A DNA stretch of 64,000 nt. Source: Caballeronia sp. dw_19. GTDB taxonomy: Bacteria; Pseudomonadota; Gammaproteobacteria; Burkholderiales; Burkholderiaceae. Where the stretch lies: NCBI RefSeq assembly GCF_018449515.1, contig NZ_JAAVUQ010000010.1:1-64000 (forward strand). The letters run 5' to 3'. Below, piece after piece: positions 8,306-17,912 of the stretch (the stretch's first letter is position 1; every line of letters begins with the position of its first letter). The position numbers and the translations under genes are program-made. Under the pieces are notes generated by a model. It did no database searches and had not been told where the DNA came from. It saw only the letters and a program-made list of their open reading frames with translations.

Positions 8306-9031
8306 TCACATCAACCCCAGACAAACCATCGCGACAATCGACGCCATCACAATCACCGCGCCCACCGTCTTGCGTTTATTCAACTCGGTCCACAGCAACA
8401 CGCCCGTCAGCGACAGCAGAATAATGCTGCCGGCAAGCGTATCGATCAGCAGCACCCAGCCCACGCTCAATCCCACGCCTTTGTGCAGATTGCTCATGGT
8501 CGCGAGAAAACTGTTCTCGCTCTTCTTCACCGATACAAACCCGTTCCCCACCCAGTATTCCGCCGATACCGACCCGCCTGGCGACGCCACCGCCACCGTC
8601 CACAACTCCGGCTGCATGGTCTTCTGATCGCCCCAGCCAACCGGATGCGCCGCTTCACGTTTCGGCCGGCCGATATTGCCGTCGAGCTTGAGTTCCTGCT
8701 TGAGCCACTTGCCGAGTTCCATCGGCGACTTGAGGCCCTTCGCGGGCACGGCCATTTGCATTTGAGAAACTTGCGGTTCTCCGCTCGAAATCTTCAGCGG
8801 ACCGGCGCGATGATTCAGCAGAAAACCCGTCGTCCCGAACAACAACCCCAGAACGGCGCCCCACAAACCGACCCAGCCATGAACCTTGCGTAGCCATTTG
8901 ATGAAGGTTGCGCGGCGCGAGCGTTGTTTCCGAGCGAACTGTTCAGCGTCGTCGATAAGGCGGCGGCCGTGCGGCGCGTACGGCATCGTGGTCACGTTGG
9001 ACGCGGGTTCAAAAGTTTCAGGCGCGTTCAC
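8306..9031 (-). CDS. PepSY-associated transmembrane protein, probably iron regulated
   Basis: About 241 aa from the GTG at 9029-9031, chosen because GGAGAG lies at good spacing; an upstream ATG (9100) opens a longer frame without a ribosome site. The PepSY_TM hallmark R-K-V-H-x-W-x-G (LRKVHGWVGLWGAVLG) begins the first membrane helix, a periplasmic region follows, and two further hydrophobic helices lie at the C-terminus. Small PepSY_TM proteins are often linked with ferric siderophore uptake and inner-membrane ferric reduction. A Fur box lies upstream at 9149-9168, which supports iron control. No TonB receptor is adjacent, so the precise role is inferred. Confidence 0.82.
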   Translation of the reverse strand: MNAPETFEPASNVTTMPYAPHGRRLIDDAEQFARKQRSRRATFIKWLRKVHGWVGLWGAVLGLLFGTTGFLLNHRAGPLKISSGEPQVSQMQMAVPAKGLKSPMELGKWLKQELKLDGNIGRPKREAAHPVGWGDQKTMQPELWTVAVASPGGSVSAEYWVGNGFVSVKKSENSFLATMSNLHKGVGLSVGWVLLIDTLAGSIILLSLTGVLLWTELNKRKTVGAVIVMASIVAMVCLGLM

Positions 9032-9148
9032 GCGTCTCTCCAGAGGACATAGCGAATAAGGGGATGCTGCGGATGGATTTCTCACCGATACGGCCAACAA
9101 GGCGCCAACGAGCGACCAACAAGCGCATCGGCGGAGTCAAGCATTTCA

Positions 9149-9168
9149 AATGAGAATTGTTATCATTA
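9149..9168. promoter_or_regulatory. Fur box
   Basis: AATGAGAATTGTTATCATTA is close to the Fur consensus built from ATAATGATAATCATTAT and is nearly palindromic. It sits about 120 bases upstream of the PepSY gene start. Confidence 0.75.
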
Positions 9169-9284
9169 CACGGACGTTAAAAATCTTCAATAGTCCCATT
9201 AAGTCCCATTACGCGGCCGGCGCAGGAGGGGCGCGCCGGCTGCGGTGAACAGCCATCGGCGAACGAACGATCGCCGAACGCCCG

Positions 9285-10349
9285 TCAAACAGGCCAGAGC
9301 GGCCCTTCTTCCATCGCGCCGACCTGTTCGCGCAACTCAAGAATCCGGTCTTCCCAATACCGCTGCGTGTTGAACCACGGAAACGCGGCGGGAAACGCGG
9401 GATCGTTCCATCGACGTGCCAGCCACGCCGCGTAATGAATCAGCCGCAACGTGCGCAACGCTTCGACCAGATGCAGCTCGCGTGGCTCGAAATCGCAGAA
9501 ATCCTCGTACCCGGCCAGCAAATCACCCAGCGCACGCGATGCCTCCGGGCGGTCGCCCGGCAGCAGCAACCACAAATCCTGGATAGCGGGCGCCATGCGG
9601 CTATCGTCGAAATCGACAAAATGCGGACCGGCATCAGTCCACAATACGTTGCTTGGATGACAATCCCCGTGCAACCGGATGCTTTTGACATCGCCGGCTC
9701 GCTCGTAGCATCGCTCGACACCTTCCAGCGCCATCTTCACCACGGTCTCATACGCTTCCCGTACGTCCTTCGGCACAAATCCGTGTGTCAGCAAAAACTC
9801 GCGCGGTTCGTATCCAAAGGTCTGGATATCAAGCGCTGGCCGTTCCACGTACGGCTTGATCTGCCCGACTGCGTGAATCCGGCCGATAAACCTCCCAAGC
9901 CATTCCAGCGTCTCCGGCCGGTCGATATCCGGCGCACGCCCGCCGCGCCGTTCAAAGATGGAGAACCGGAAACCCTCGAAGGTATGCAGCGACGCGCCAT
10001 TCAACACGCGTGCCGGTACCGCCGGAATCTCGCGTTCGTAAAGCGTCGAAACGAAAGCGTGCTCTTCGAGAATGGCGTCGTCGGACCAGCGCAATGGCCG
10101 GTAGAACTTCGCGACCATCGGCGGCCCGTCTTCCATGCCAACCTGATACACACGATTTTCGTAGCTGTTGAGCGCGAGCATGCCGCCGTCGGTGCGTTCG
10201 CCAAGCGGCATCAGGACGCTGTCGAGCGCATCGAGCACACGCTCGGGCGTGAGATCGGCGAAAGGCGGAGGCGGGAGATTAGCGTCGTCGCCGGAGAGAG
10301 ACAGATTGTCTCCGGACGCGCGCGATGCATTGGAATGGTTCGAGTTCAT
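9285..10349 (-). CDS. srkA: Stress response kinase A (SrkA/RdoA/YihE)
   Basis: 354 aa aminoglycoside-phosphotransferase-fold Ser/Thr kinase. The catalytic loop HGDCHPSNVLW is at residues 227-237 and the metal-binding DFDD at 246-249; Lys81 (VAKFYRP) fits the ATP-binding lysine. SrkA in E. coli counters stress-induced MazEF-type death signals and acts in the cytoplasm. The N-terminal 30 residues are Ser/Asn/Pro rich and may be an extension relative to the E. coli protein; the motif ENRVYQVG then matches the family. It is monocistronic, with the next minus-strand gene separated by about 85 bases. Confidence 0.93.
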   Translation of the reverse strand: MNSNHSNASRASGDNLSLSGDDANLPPPPFADLTPERVLDALDSVLMPLGERTDGGMLALNSYENRVYQVGMEDGPPMVAKFYRPLRWSDDAILEEHAFVSTLYEREIPAVPARVLNGASLHTFEGFRFSIFERRGGRAPDIDRPETLEWLGRFIGRIHAVGQIKPYVERPALDIQTFGYEPREFLLTHGFVPKDVREAYETVVKMALEGVERCYERAGDVKSIRLHGDCHPSNVLWTDAGPHFVDFDDSRMAPAIQDLWLLLPGDRPEASRALGDLLAGYEDFCDFEPRELHLVEALRTLRLIHYAAWLARRWNDPAFPAAFPWFNTQRYWEDRILELREQVGAMEEGPLWPV

Positions 10350-10433
10350 CCCTGCATTGTGACGCGCATCGCGGGGGGAAGCATCAGCGATGCGCGGTTA
10401 CGGCGAAACAACGTTCTGAAACGCGCTAATTCC

Positions 10434-10646
10434 TCAATGCATGAGCGCGTTGTTCGGACGAACGAGTTCGCCGGTATCGATCAGGTCTTCGAGGAAGAAC
10501 GGTTCCGTGTTTAGCAGCTCCGACGTACCGGGTTCATCCGCGTACCAGGCGACCATGGCCATGTCGCCGAGAATCCGCATGACAATCCCGCGTGCGCCTT
10601 GTGGCACCGCAATATGGACGGAGCGAACGATTGAACCGATTTGCAT
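10434..10646 (-). CDS. Small conserved-looking protein of unknown function
   Basis: 70 aa, starting MQIGSIVRSVHIAVPQGARG. I choose this ATG because GGGGAG lies five bases upstream; a longer open frame to 10730 has no ribosome site. The sequence has strongly coding character (alternating hydrophobic residues, MRILGDMAMVAWYADEPGTS), an acidic C-terminal half, no membrane segment and no cysteines. I do not recognise a family. It may be cotranscribed with srkA downstream. Confidence 0.6.
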   Translation of the reverse strand: MQIGSIVRSVHIAVPQGARGIVMRILGDMAMVAWYADEPGTSELLNTEPFFLEDLIDTGELVRPNNALMH

Positions 10647-10952
10647 GATGACTCCCCGAGGTGTGCCGGCAAAACAGTGCGCGTGCCGGCCGGTTCTGCA
10701 TGAAGCACAGGCGCGTGAGGCCCTGTGCACGAAACTGAAGTGCCGCGCGTAAATTCCTCGAATGCCTGCAAATTGCAGTCGTGTTCCGATGATTTCGGCT
10801 GAAACGATGTTCTACTTTAGCGCATCAATTCGCGTGGGTCGAAAACTTGCATCGCGTGGAAACAACGTATTCGCATTCCAGCCGCTTTTCGAAAGTCGAT
10901 TGAAAGCGCTCGGCGCGGTCTCCGGCAAAACCCTGACGATCACGGTATTGTT
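10647..10952. other. Intergenic region between divergent genes
   Basis: About 306 bases separate the small minus-strand gene from the plus-strand MFS gene. Promoters for both should lie here, but I see no clear -35/-10 pair, RNA or repeat. Confidence 0.5.
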
Positions 10953-12236
10953 ATGCCCTTCGCCACCGGAGATCCACTTGTGACTTCATCGCCGGCGCCG
11001 TCCCGGTCAGCTTCGCCCTCCTCGCTTTCCCCCGATCCCTTGCCCTATCTCGAACGTGGATCGCGTGCTTACTGGCACGCGGCGATTGCCTTGCTGTTTG
11101 CAGGCTACGCCACCTTCTCGCTGCTTTACTGTGTGCAGCCGCTCCTCCCTGAGTTCACCAAAACGTTCGGCGTGAGTCCGGCGGAAAGTGCGCTGTCGGT
11201 ATCGGTGACGACGGCTTCACTCGCCGTGGCGATTTTCATCGCCGGCTTTGTTTCAGAGGGCTGGAGCCGGCACCGGTTGATGACGCTGTCGCTGACGGCT
11301 TCGTCGTTGCTGACGATCATCGTGGCGTTCTTGCCGAGCTGGCACGCGCTGTTGTTCGTGCGTGCGCTCGAAGGTCTCGCGCTCGGCGGCGTGCCGGCCG
11401 TCGCCATGGCGTATCTCGCGGAGGAAGTGCATCCCGACGGCCTCGGCCTCGCGATGGGACTCTACGTAGGCGGCACGGCAATCGGCGGAATGGCCGGGCG
11501 AGTGATCAGCGGGATTCTCGCGGACTTTTTCTCGTGGCGCGTGGCTATCGGCGGAATCGGGGTGCTTGGGCTGCTCGCCACGCTGGCGTTTCGTGCGCTC
11601 CTGCCGCCGTCGCGACGTTTCGTGCCACGCGCCGGAATGGGATTTCGCCATCATCGGACGGCGCTGGCCGGGCATCTGAAAAACCGCGGCTTGCGTTGCG
11701 TGATCCTGATGGGCTTCGTGCTCATGGGCAGCTTCGTGACGCTTTATAACTACGTTGGGTATCGATTGATTGCGGCGCCGTTCAACCTGAGCCAGACGGA
11801 AATTGGCGCAATCTTCGTGGTGTATCTGACGGGCGTGGTGGCATCACCCTGGTCCGGAAAAATGGCCGATATATTTGGCCGTGGCCGCGTCCTGATTGCC
11901 GCGCTGCTGTTGATGATCTTTGGCGTGGCGCTGACATTGTCGAGTTCGCTGCCCGTGGTGATTGCCGGTATTGCATGCATGACGTTCGGGTTTTTCGCCG
12001 GTCATTCGGTCGCAAGCGGGTGGATCGGCTGGTTGGCGAAAGGCCCGAAAGGTCAGGCAGCCGCGCTCTATCTGCTCGCGTATTACATCGGCTCCAGCGT
12101 GCTGGGTTCATGGGGCGGCCACTTCTGGACTATCGCCGGCTGGCCGGGCGTAAGTGGCTTCGTATTCGTTCTCCTATTCATCGGTTTGGGCGGGGCGGAA
12201 TATTTGCGCCGGCAAGAACAGCACATAAACGCTTGA
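10953..12236 (+). CDS. MFS transporter, YnfM-like
   Basis: 427 aa, about twelve hydrophobic helices. After a Ser/Pro-rich cytoplasmic N-terminus (residues 1-35) the first helix reads AALLFAGYATFSLLYCVQPL-like sequence, the YnfM family start, followed by the loop with EGWSRHRLM, the MFS loop 2-3 motif. A second copy at SGKMADIFGRGR starts the C-terminal half. YnfM-type carriers are inner-membrane exporters of poorly known substrates, with arabinose efflux suggested for some. No regulator is adjacent, so the substrate is unknown. An alternative start at residue 10 or later is possible because the N-terminus is variable. Confidence 0.85.
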   Translation: MPFATGDPLVTSSPAPSRSASPSSLSPDPLPYLERGSRAYWHAAIALLFAGYATFSLLYCVQPLLPEFTKTFGVSPAESALSVSVTTASLAVAIFIAGFVSEGWSRHRLMTLSLTASSLLTIIVAFLPSWHALLFVRALEGLALGGVPAVAMAYLAEEVHPDGLGLAMGLYVGGTAIGGMAGRVISGILADFFSWRVAIGGIGVLGLLATLAFRALLPPSRRFVPRAGMGFRHHRTALAGHLKNRGLRCVILMGFVLMGSFVTLYNYVGYRLIAAPFNLSQTEIGAIFVVYLTGVVASPWSGKMADIFGRGRVLIAALLLMIFGVALTLSSSLPVVIAGIACMTFGFFAGHSVASGWIGWLAKGPKGQAAALYLLAYYIGSSVLGSWGGHFWTIAGWPGVSGFVFVLLFIGLGGAEYLRRQEQHINA

Positions 12237-12479
12237 TCGCTTAGATGCACGCGCGAATGTAATGAAAGTTAATTGAAAGTATTCGTGCGTGAGGGTTTTT
12301 CCGCATCCGCTTAAAACATCTGTCCGGAAAGCCTCGCCCCATAAGGCGTTTCGTTGATCTTCGCCAACGTTTGCGGAAAGCGGCACAAATAAAGCCTAAA
12401 CAACGGCCTATACTCAAATCGACAGTGCGACGTCTCACGCAGCCAGGTGGACGCTGAGCACGAACGATGGGAGACGAGT

Positions 12480-12665
12480 ATGAACACCTACTTCACGATC
12501 GGCGACTTCATCCTGATTATCCCGATGGCGCTCGCTGGCATTCTTTTCCTAGGCGCTGTACCGTGCGCCACGCAATTCCGGAAAAACACACTACGCGTGT
12601 TCGGCGCGCTGCTCGGCGTGCTGCTTGCGTTTTTGCTGGTGGAAGGATTGCCTGCGCTGGTTTAG
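12480..12665 (+). CDS. Small two-helix membrane protein
   Basis: 61 aa, starting MNTYFTIGDFILIIPMALAG; GGGAG precedes the ATG at good spacing. Two hydrophobic segments (residues about 8-30 and 40-58) are split by a short basic loop RKNT, suggesting a small inner-membrane hairpin protein. No family is recognised. It stands alone, with about 240 bases before and 340 bases after it lacking genes. Confidence 0.6.
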   Translation: MNTYFTIGDFILIIPMALAGILFLGAVPCATQFRKNTLRVFGALLGVLLAFLLVEGLPALV

Positions 12666-13003
12666 CAGTCCGACGGACCGATTGGCGCGGCGAGTAAAGT
12701 TGAGCCAAGGCTTCGGCTTTGAGTCTTTAACTTCCACGCTTGGTTGACCGGGAACAGGGCGTCGAAAGACGCACCGTTCCTGCGCTTCCGTTTTATCGTC
12801 GGGAATATCTTATGCTCGCGTTCGTTCTGAACGTCGACGCTTGCTTTGCTTCCACTTATCGCTTGGCTACCTTGTGTCGGCGCATCCGCCGGAGGATAAC
12901 GTGCGTAAGTAGCCTATAAGTCGTAGTCCGAGTCTTAGTTGCAATCGCTCTCCAGTCGATGCCACCGATATTCATTGAACAAAAAATCGACATCGAGGAC
13001 TTC
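12666..13003. other. Intergenic stretch
   Basis: No gene is supported here. A short imperfect hairpin (GAGCCAAGGCTTCGGCTTTGA region, about 12702-12725) may terminate the small membrane protein gene. Open frames opposite the next gene's start are shadows. Confidence 0.5.
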
Positions 13004-13786
13004 ATGCCGCCGCTCACCGTTGCCGTTATCGTTTTTATCGCGCTTATCGTTGTTTTCACGGCGGTTTGGGTGTGGCAAATTAAATCGAAGAATGCGGGGA
13101 TGGTCGATCCCATCTGGGCGATGTCGCTCGGCGTGGTCGCGGTGCTGGTCGCAATACTCGCCGAGGGCGATTCGCCTACGCGGGTCGTCGTTGGAATGGG
13201 CGGGTTCGTCTGGGGTATTCGGCTTGGTCTGCATCTGTGGAAGCGCAATGCCGGTCACGCGGAAGATCCCCGCTATCACACGTTCCGCGAGCAATGGGGC
13301 GCCGACGCGAACAAGAAAATGTTCTGGTTCTTCCAGATGCAAGTCGTGATTTCGATGCTGCTGTCGCTCGCGTTTTTCGTACCGGCCTATCGCGCAACGC
13401 CGCCGGGCGCTGCATGGGTTGCGCTGGCGACGGTGATCTGGCTGATCTCGATTGTGGGCGAAGCGTTCGCCGATCATCAGTTGCGCGTGTTCAAAGCGGA
13501 CCCGTCGAATCACGGTAACGTCTGCCGCGCGGGCTTGTGGCGTTATTCACGGCACCCGAACTACTTCTTCGAGTGCGTGCATTGGGTCGCGTATATCCCA
13601 CTCGCAATCGGCGTTGGCGTGTGGATTTTCGCCATGCTGTTGCCGCCCGTGCTGATGGCGTGGCTGCTGATGAAAGTCTCGGGCGTACCCATGATTGAAG
13701 CGGAATCGGCTAAAAAGCGCGCGGGATATGCCGACTATATGCGCACAACCAGTGCATTGATTCCATGGCCGCCGCGTCATCCTTAA
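13004..13786 (+). CDS. DUF1295 / steroid 5-alpha-reductase-like membrane enzyme
   Basis: 260 aa from the ATG at 13004, preceded by GAGGAC; an upstream ATG at 12959 is possible but not hydrophobic like the family. The protein is polytopic. The C-terminal NADPH-binding and sterol-reductase-like signature is visible: GLWRYSRHPNYFFECVHW at about residues 175-195 and KKRAGYADYMRTTSALIPW at the end. These enzymes resemble isoprenylcysteine methyltransferases and 5-alpha reductases. It is directly followed, 24 bases later, by a CFA-like methyltransferase, a pair commonly co-located and thought to modify membrane lipids. The substrate is not known. Confidence 0.88.
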   Translation: MPPLTVAVIVFIALIVVFTAVWVWQIKSKNAGMVDPIWAMSLGVVAVLVAILAEGDSPTRVVVGMGGFVWGIRLGLHLWKRNAGHAEDPRYHTFREQWGADANKKMFWFFQMQVVISMLLSLAFFVPAYRATPPGAAWVALATVIWLISIVGEAFADHQLRVFKADPSNHGNVCRAGLWRYSRHPNYFFECVHWVAYIPLAIGVGVWIFAMLLPPVLMAWLLMKVSGVPMIEAESAKKRAGYADYMRTTSALIPWPPRHP

Positions 13787-13810
13787 ATAATAATAGCGGG
13801 GAGTTTCCAC

Positions 13811-14932
13811 ATGAGCGATCTGCCATCGCGAGCGGTTATGTCAGAACCACAAGAAAAACCACAAGAAGAAGTGCCGACGCAAAGCTGGCTGATCGACTGG
13901 TGCGAGCGCGGCCGGCTTCCGGATTCGCTCGTGCGCTTCGGGATGCGCCGGTTGATGAAACAGCGCCTGCGCGATGAAGGTATTGACGATGGCGAAGCGC
14001 GTTCGAAGCGCTTTAATCGCCTGGTCGATGAACTGCGGGCAAGCCCGATCGCGATCGAAACGCAAGCCGCGAACACGCAGCACTACGAGGTGCCGGCGGC
14101 GTTTTTCCAGGGGCATTTGGGCGAGCACCTGAAGTATTCGTGCTGCTTGTATCGGACGGGAACGGAAACGCTCGATCAGGCCGAGCAGGCCATGCTTGAG
14201 GAATATGCGGTCCGCGCGCAACTCACCGACGGCCAGCGCATCCTCGATCTCGGTTGCGGCTGGGGTTCGCTCTCGTTGTGGTTGGCGGAAAATTATCCGC
14301 GCTCGCAGATCGTGGCGTTATCGAATTCGCGGGGGCAGCGCGAGTTTATCGAGAGCGAGGCGGCTGCGCGTGGCATAACCAATCTGAGCGTGGTGACGGG
14401 GAATATCGTCGATTATCAATTCGATCCGGCGTTGTTCGGCGATGGATTCGACCGCGTGCTGTCGATCGAGATGTTCGAGCATATGAAGAACTATCGGCTG
14501 TTGCTGAACAAGATCTCAGGCTGGATGGGCGAGGACGGCAAGCTTTTTGTGCATGTGTTCGCGCATCGCACGCTGGCGTATCACTTCGAGGTGAAAGACG
14601 GCGGCGACTGGATGTCGACGTACTTTTTCACGGGCGGGACGATGCCGTCGGAGGCGCTGCTGCTGCATTTCCAGGACGATCTCACCGTCGACCGTCAATG
14701 GTGGGTGAGCGGCGCGCATTATGAAAAGACGGCCAATCACTGGCTGGCGAATCTGGACGCGGCGCGCAGCGAATTGATGCCGCTGATGATCCAGACTTAC
14801 GGCGCGGCTAACGCCGGCATCTGGTTTCAGCGCTGGCGCATGTTTTATATGGCGGTGGCCGAGTTGTTCGGGTACGCCGGCGGCAACGAATGGGGCGTCG
14901 CGCATTACCGCTTTTCCAAGCGCTCAGGCTAG
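13811..14932 (+). CDS. Cyclopropane-fatty-acyl-phospholipid synthase family methyltransferase
   Basis: 373 aa SAM-dependent methyltransferase of the CFA synthase family. HYEVP at residues 91-95 and the SAM motif LDLGCGWGS at 145-153 are diagnostic, and the segment IEMFEHMKNYRLLL follows. It lacks the extra N-terminal domain of E. coli CFA synthase and matches the shorter paralogues that lie beside DUF1295 genes. GGGGAG precedes the ATG. Probably cotranscribed with the DUF1295 gene, acting on unsaturated acyl chains at the membrane surface; whether it makes cyclopropane or a branched product is not evident. Confidence 0.9.
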   Translation: MSDLPSRAVMSEPQEKPQEEVPTQSWLIDWCERGRLPDSLVRFGMRRLMKQRLRDEGIDDGEARSKRFNRLVDELRASPIAIETQAANTQHYEVPAAFFQGHLGEHLKYSCCLYRTGTETLDQAEQAMLEEYAVRAQLTDGQRILDLGCGWGSLSLWLAENYPRSQIVALSNSRGQREFIESEAAARGITNLSVVTGNIVDYQFDPALFGDGFDRVLSIEMFEHMKNYRLLLNKISGWMGEDGKLFVHVFAHRTLAYHFEVKDGGDWMSTYFFTGGTMPSEALLLHFQDDLTVDRQWWVSGAHYEKTANHWLANLDAARSELMPLMIQTYGAANAGIWFQRWRMFYMAVAELFGYAGGNEWGVAHYRFSKRSG

Positions 14933-14971
14933 GTTTTCGTGCGCTTGAGCTGACGCCAATCCGCCAATCCT

Positions 14972-16444
14972 TCACCTCGCTGCCATCAACGCCGGGCGGC
15001 GGGCGAACCACGGCCTCGCGGCCTCTAGCTGGATTGCCAGCCGGAACAACGTGGCATCGTCGTTTATGCGCCCCGCGAACTGCACGCCGATCGGCATGCC
15101 GCGGGCGTTCCAGTAGAGCGGCACGGACATCGCCGGCTGACCGGTAAAGTTGAAAAGCTCCGTGCAACCGGCCCAGTCAAACGCCTTCTTCGCAGAAACC
15201 GACAACATCCGCCGCAACAACGTTTCAACCGGAAACGTCGAGAGCACCTGCATCTGGAAACGCTCGAATTGGGTCGGCTGCTTGGCGCCGATTCTGAACG
15301 GCGCGGCAGCGAGCGTGGGCGTCAACAACACGTCATATCGTGTCATCAACGCAGCCATCTGCGCCTTGAACTGACGCTGAGTTTCCAGCGCTGCAGGCAG
15401 ATCGCGCTCGCCAATCCTCCGGCCGATATGCGCCATCGTCCATGACGCAATCTCGAAATCAGCGCGTTTGGGCTTCTGACCACTGATGCGATCGGCGTGC
15501 AGCACAATCTGTTCTGCCAGCACCGACCACATCACGAGGAACGCATGAGCGAGGGCGCCGAAGTCGAGCCCGAAAGACGCCGGCTCTACGTGGTGACCCA
15601 GTGATTCAGCAAGCCTGGCGGCATCGTCGAGAGCGGCTTTTACATCCGCCGATAACGCCCCCGCAAGCTGCGGCTCTTCCATATAGCCGATGCGCAACGG
15701 CCCACACGGCTCGCGGACGGCCCGGAAGAAAGCGCCCGGTTGCCCGGACGACGTGAGATCGAGTAGCAGGGCGCTATCGCGGACACTGCGCGACACGGCA
15801 TGATCCACCGCTAAATCGCCGGGTGCGGGCAGCGGTTGCGGCTGGACATCGTTGGATGGCTTGTAGCCGAACAGCCCGCAACACGACGCCGGGATGCGGA
15901 TCGACCCGCCGCCATCCGCCGCGTGCGCGAGCGGGACGACGCCGCCCGCGACCGCCGCCGCGGCGCCTCCGCTGGAACCGCCGGTGGTGTAATCGAGTCC
16001 CCACGGGTTGCGCGCCGGGCCGAACAACTCGGGTTCGGTATACGGCATCTGGCCGATTTCAGGCGTGTTGGTCTTGCCGAAAATGTTGAGCCCGGCCTGC
16101 TTCGAGCGCGCGACGATCAGCGAATCTTCAGTGGGCGTGAAATGCTGGAAATGGCGGCAGCCCATGGACATGCGCAAACCCGCGACCGGCGCGCCCAGGT
16201 CCTTGATGAGGTAGGGAACACCCGCGAGCGGACCTTGGCCCAAGGTGCCGGAACCGTCGCGTCCGCCACGGCTCGCGCGGTTGCGAGCCGCCTGATAGTC
16301 CTTCAGGACAATGGCGTTGAGCGCCGGGTTGACGGCTTCGGCGCGCGTGATTGCCGTATCGATCAATTCCCGCGCGCTGACCTGGCCGCTGCGCACGAGC
16401 TCGGCCAGGCCGATCGCGTCGTAGTCGAGATACTTGGACTGCAA
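14972..16444 (-). CDS. Amidase (amidase signature family)
   Basis: 490 aa. The Ser-cisSer-Lys triad is present: Lys81 (YLIKDLG), cis-Ser158 in GGSSGG, and nucleophile Ser182 in GGGSIRIP. The start is a TTG (16442-16444) close behind GGGGGAG; the product then begins [20 protein letters not shown], as in related amidases, and no ATG lies nearby. Such enzymes hydrolyse amides, often of aryl or nitrile-derived substrates; the specific substrate is unknown. Cytoplasmic. It is convergent with the CFA-like gene. Confidence 0.93.
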   Translation of the reverse strand: MQSKYLDYDAIGLAELVRSGQVSARELIDTAITRAEAVNPALNAIVLKDYQAARNRASRGGRDGSGTLGQGPLAGVPYLIKDLGAPVAGLRMSMGCRHFQHFTPTEDSLIVARSKQAGLNIFGKTNTPEIGQMPYTEPELFGPARNPWGLDYTTGGSSGGAAAAVAGGVVPLAHAADGGGSIRIPASCCGLFGYKPSNDVQPQPLPAPGDLAVDHAVSRSVRDSALLLDLTSSGQPGAFFRAVREPCGPLRIGYMEEPQLAGALSADVKAALDDAARLAESLGHHVEPASFGLDFGALAHAFLVMWSVLAEQIVLHADRISGQKPKRADFEIASWTMAHIGRRIGERDLPAALETQRQFKAQMAALMTRYDVLLTPTLAAAPFRIGAKQPTQFERFQMQVLSTFPVETLLRRMLSVSAKKAFDWAGCTELFNFTGQPAMSVPLYWNARGMPIGVQFAGRINDDATLFRLAIQLEAARPWFARRPALMAAR

Positions 16445-16521
16445 GGCTCCCCCTACTTGATGCGGTTGTATCCCGTCTTCTCAGGCGGCCAACCGTGCAG
16501 TCCGCGGCGTTGTGCGCCGAG

Positions 16522-17217
16522 TCAGGAATGCTCGCCGAGGAACGTCAGTGTGCGACCGTGCGCCAGTGCTGACGCCGCCTGATTGTACGATGCGCGATCC
16601 GTGCAATTGAAGCCGTGATCGGCGCCCGGGTACACGTGGACCTGAGCGTCCTTGCCCGCGAAGCGCTGCTTGACCGAGTCGACGGCGGCAGACGGAATGT
16701 GGGCATCGAGCGCGCCGTAGTGGAATTGCATCGGCACCTTGATCTTGTCGGCCTCGTCGAGCTCGTTCTGGATGCCACCGCCGTAGTAGGCTACGGCGAT
16801 ATCGAACGCGCCTTGCGCGGCGGACAAATACGCCAGCCGGCCGCCGAGGCAATAACCGACACCCGCGACCTTGCCCGTGACTTCCGGCAATGCGCGCAGC
16901 GCGGCGGCGGTGGCGGTGACATCGGCCACTGCATGCGCCACGTCGAGTTTGCCGTAGATTTCCATTGCTTTCTCGCGGTCCGCGCCGTCATAGCCGAGTT
17001 CCACACGCGGCTGGACGCGCCAGAAGATGTCCGGTGCGAGCGCGACGTAACCATCGGCCGCGTATTGATCGGCCACGGCGCGGATATGCGAGTTCACGCC
17101 GAATATTTCCTGGATGATGACGACGCCCGGGCCTTTGCCGCCTTTGGGCAACGAGAGATAGCCCTGGAAGGTGTCGCCGTTTGAAGGAATGTCGATCCAG
17201 CGGGATGTCACGGTCAT
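16522..17217 (-). CDS. Dienelactone hydrolase family protein
   Basis: 231 aa alpha/beta hydrolase. The Cys-His-Asp triad of dienelactone hydrolase is in place: Cys123 in GYCLGG, Asp171 in GALDAHIP and His201 in GADHGF, with Glu37 in QEIFGVN. I choose the ATG at 17217 because AGGAG precedes it; the longer open frame to 17361 has no such site. The family opens dienelactones in chlorocatechol breakdown, but many members have other ester substrates, and no catechol genes are near. It may form a unit with the downstream amidase, 77 bases away. Confidence 0.92.
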   Translation of the reverse strand: MTVTSRWIDIPSNGDTFQGYLSLPKGGKGPGVVIIQEIFGVNSHIRAVADQYAADGYVALAPDIFWRVQPRVELGYDGADREKAMEIYGKLDVAHAVADVTATAAALRALPEVTGKVAGVGYCLGGRLAYLSAAQGAFDIAVAYYGGGIQNELDEADKIKVPMQFHYGALDAHIPSAAVDSVKQRFAGKDAQVHVYPGADHGFNCTDRASYNQAASALAHGRTLTFLGEHS

Positions 17218-17912
17218 GATGAAGCTCCTGGCTGATGCCTGAATGGGTGGGGCGAAATGATAAGGGACGATAGGGGCGGAACCGCAACCGAAGAGTGTGC
17301 CACCATTCGATGCGCCTTGCCGGCAAGGGCGCGGGCTGTAAAGCGGCTGTAGGAAATGCACGCGGCGGCGCGTTTTCAGAGGTGTTTCTGCAACTTTCCG
17401 TGGTCGTCATGGAGCCCGGCCTGAGGCTTTAAAGCGGCGACTAGTTAATAGCTAAACCGAGTACTAACCCCAGCGCTTATCTGAGTCCTTAACCGAGTTC
17501 TTAACTCGCGCAATTGACTTGAAACAAGCGGACCGGATAATAACGGCCCGGCTGGCTAAAACTAAAGCGTTGCCTCTGGAATGCCGCGAACGCGCACTTG
17601 GCGGAAAGTGCCAATCCGCTGAAGAACCGCATGAACAGGACCTTTCCGCACTGCACCAGCACACTTTCAATAGCTTCTCAACACCTCTCTTATTAGTAGT
17701 CACACCACTAGCTTAAAAAACTTCCCCAAATTAATTTGACAACCCTACACTTGCGCGCAGTGCGGATGCTGGTCGTCATAAACGGCCTGCGGAAGTACGA
17801 GCCAAGTGCATGACGATGCATCCGGCGTGGTCGTCCACGGGGCTGAGCGAAACGTGACGAGACGGAGCACAGGGCGACACCGTTGTTTTTGGGACCGAAA
17901 CTGGAGACTTAC
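17218..17912. other. Intergenic region before substrate-binding protein gene
   Basis: Nearly 700 bases lack a supported gene. A TTGACA at 17736-17741 looks like a -35 element, but no matching -10 is found at 16-18 bases. The region is presumably the promoter zone of the downstream binding-protein gene. Confidence 0.5.

Noticed and set aside
17736..17765. Complete sigma70 promoter for the binding-protein gene
   Set aside because: TTGACA is present but no -10-like hexamer lies at the right distance.
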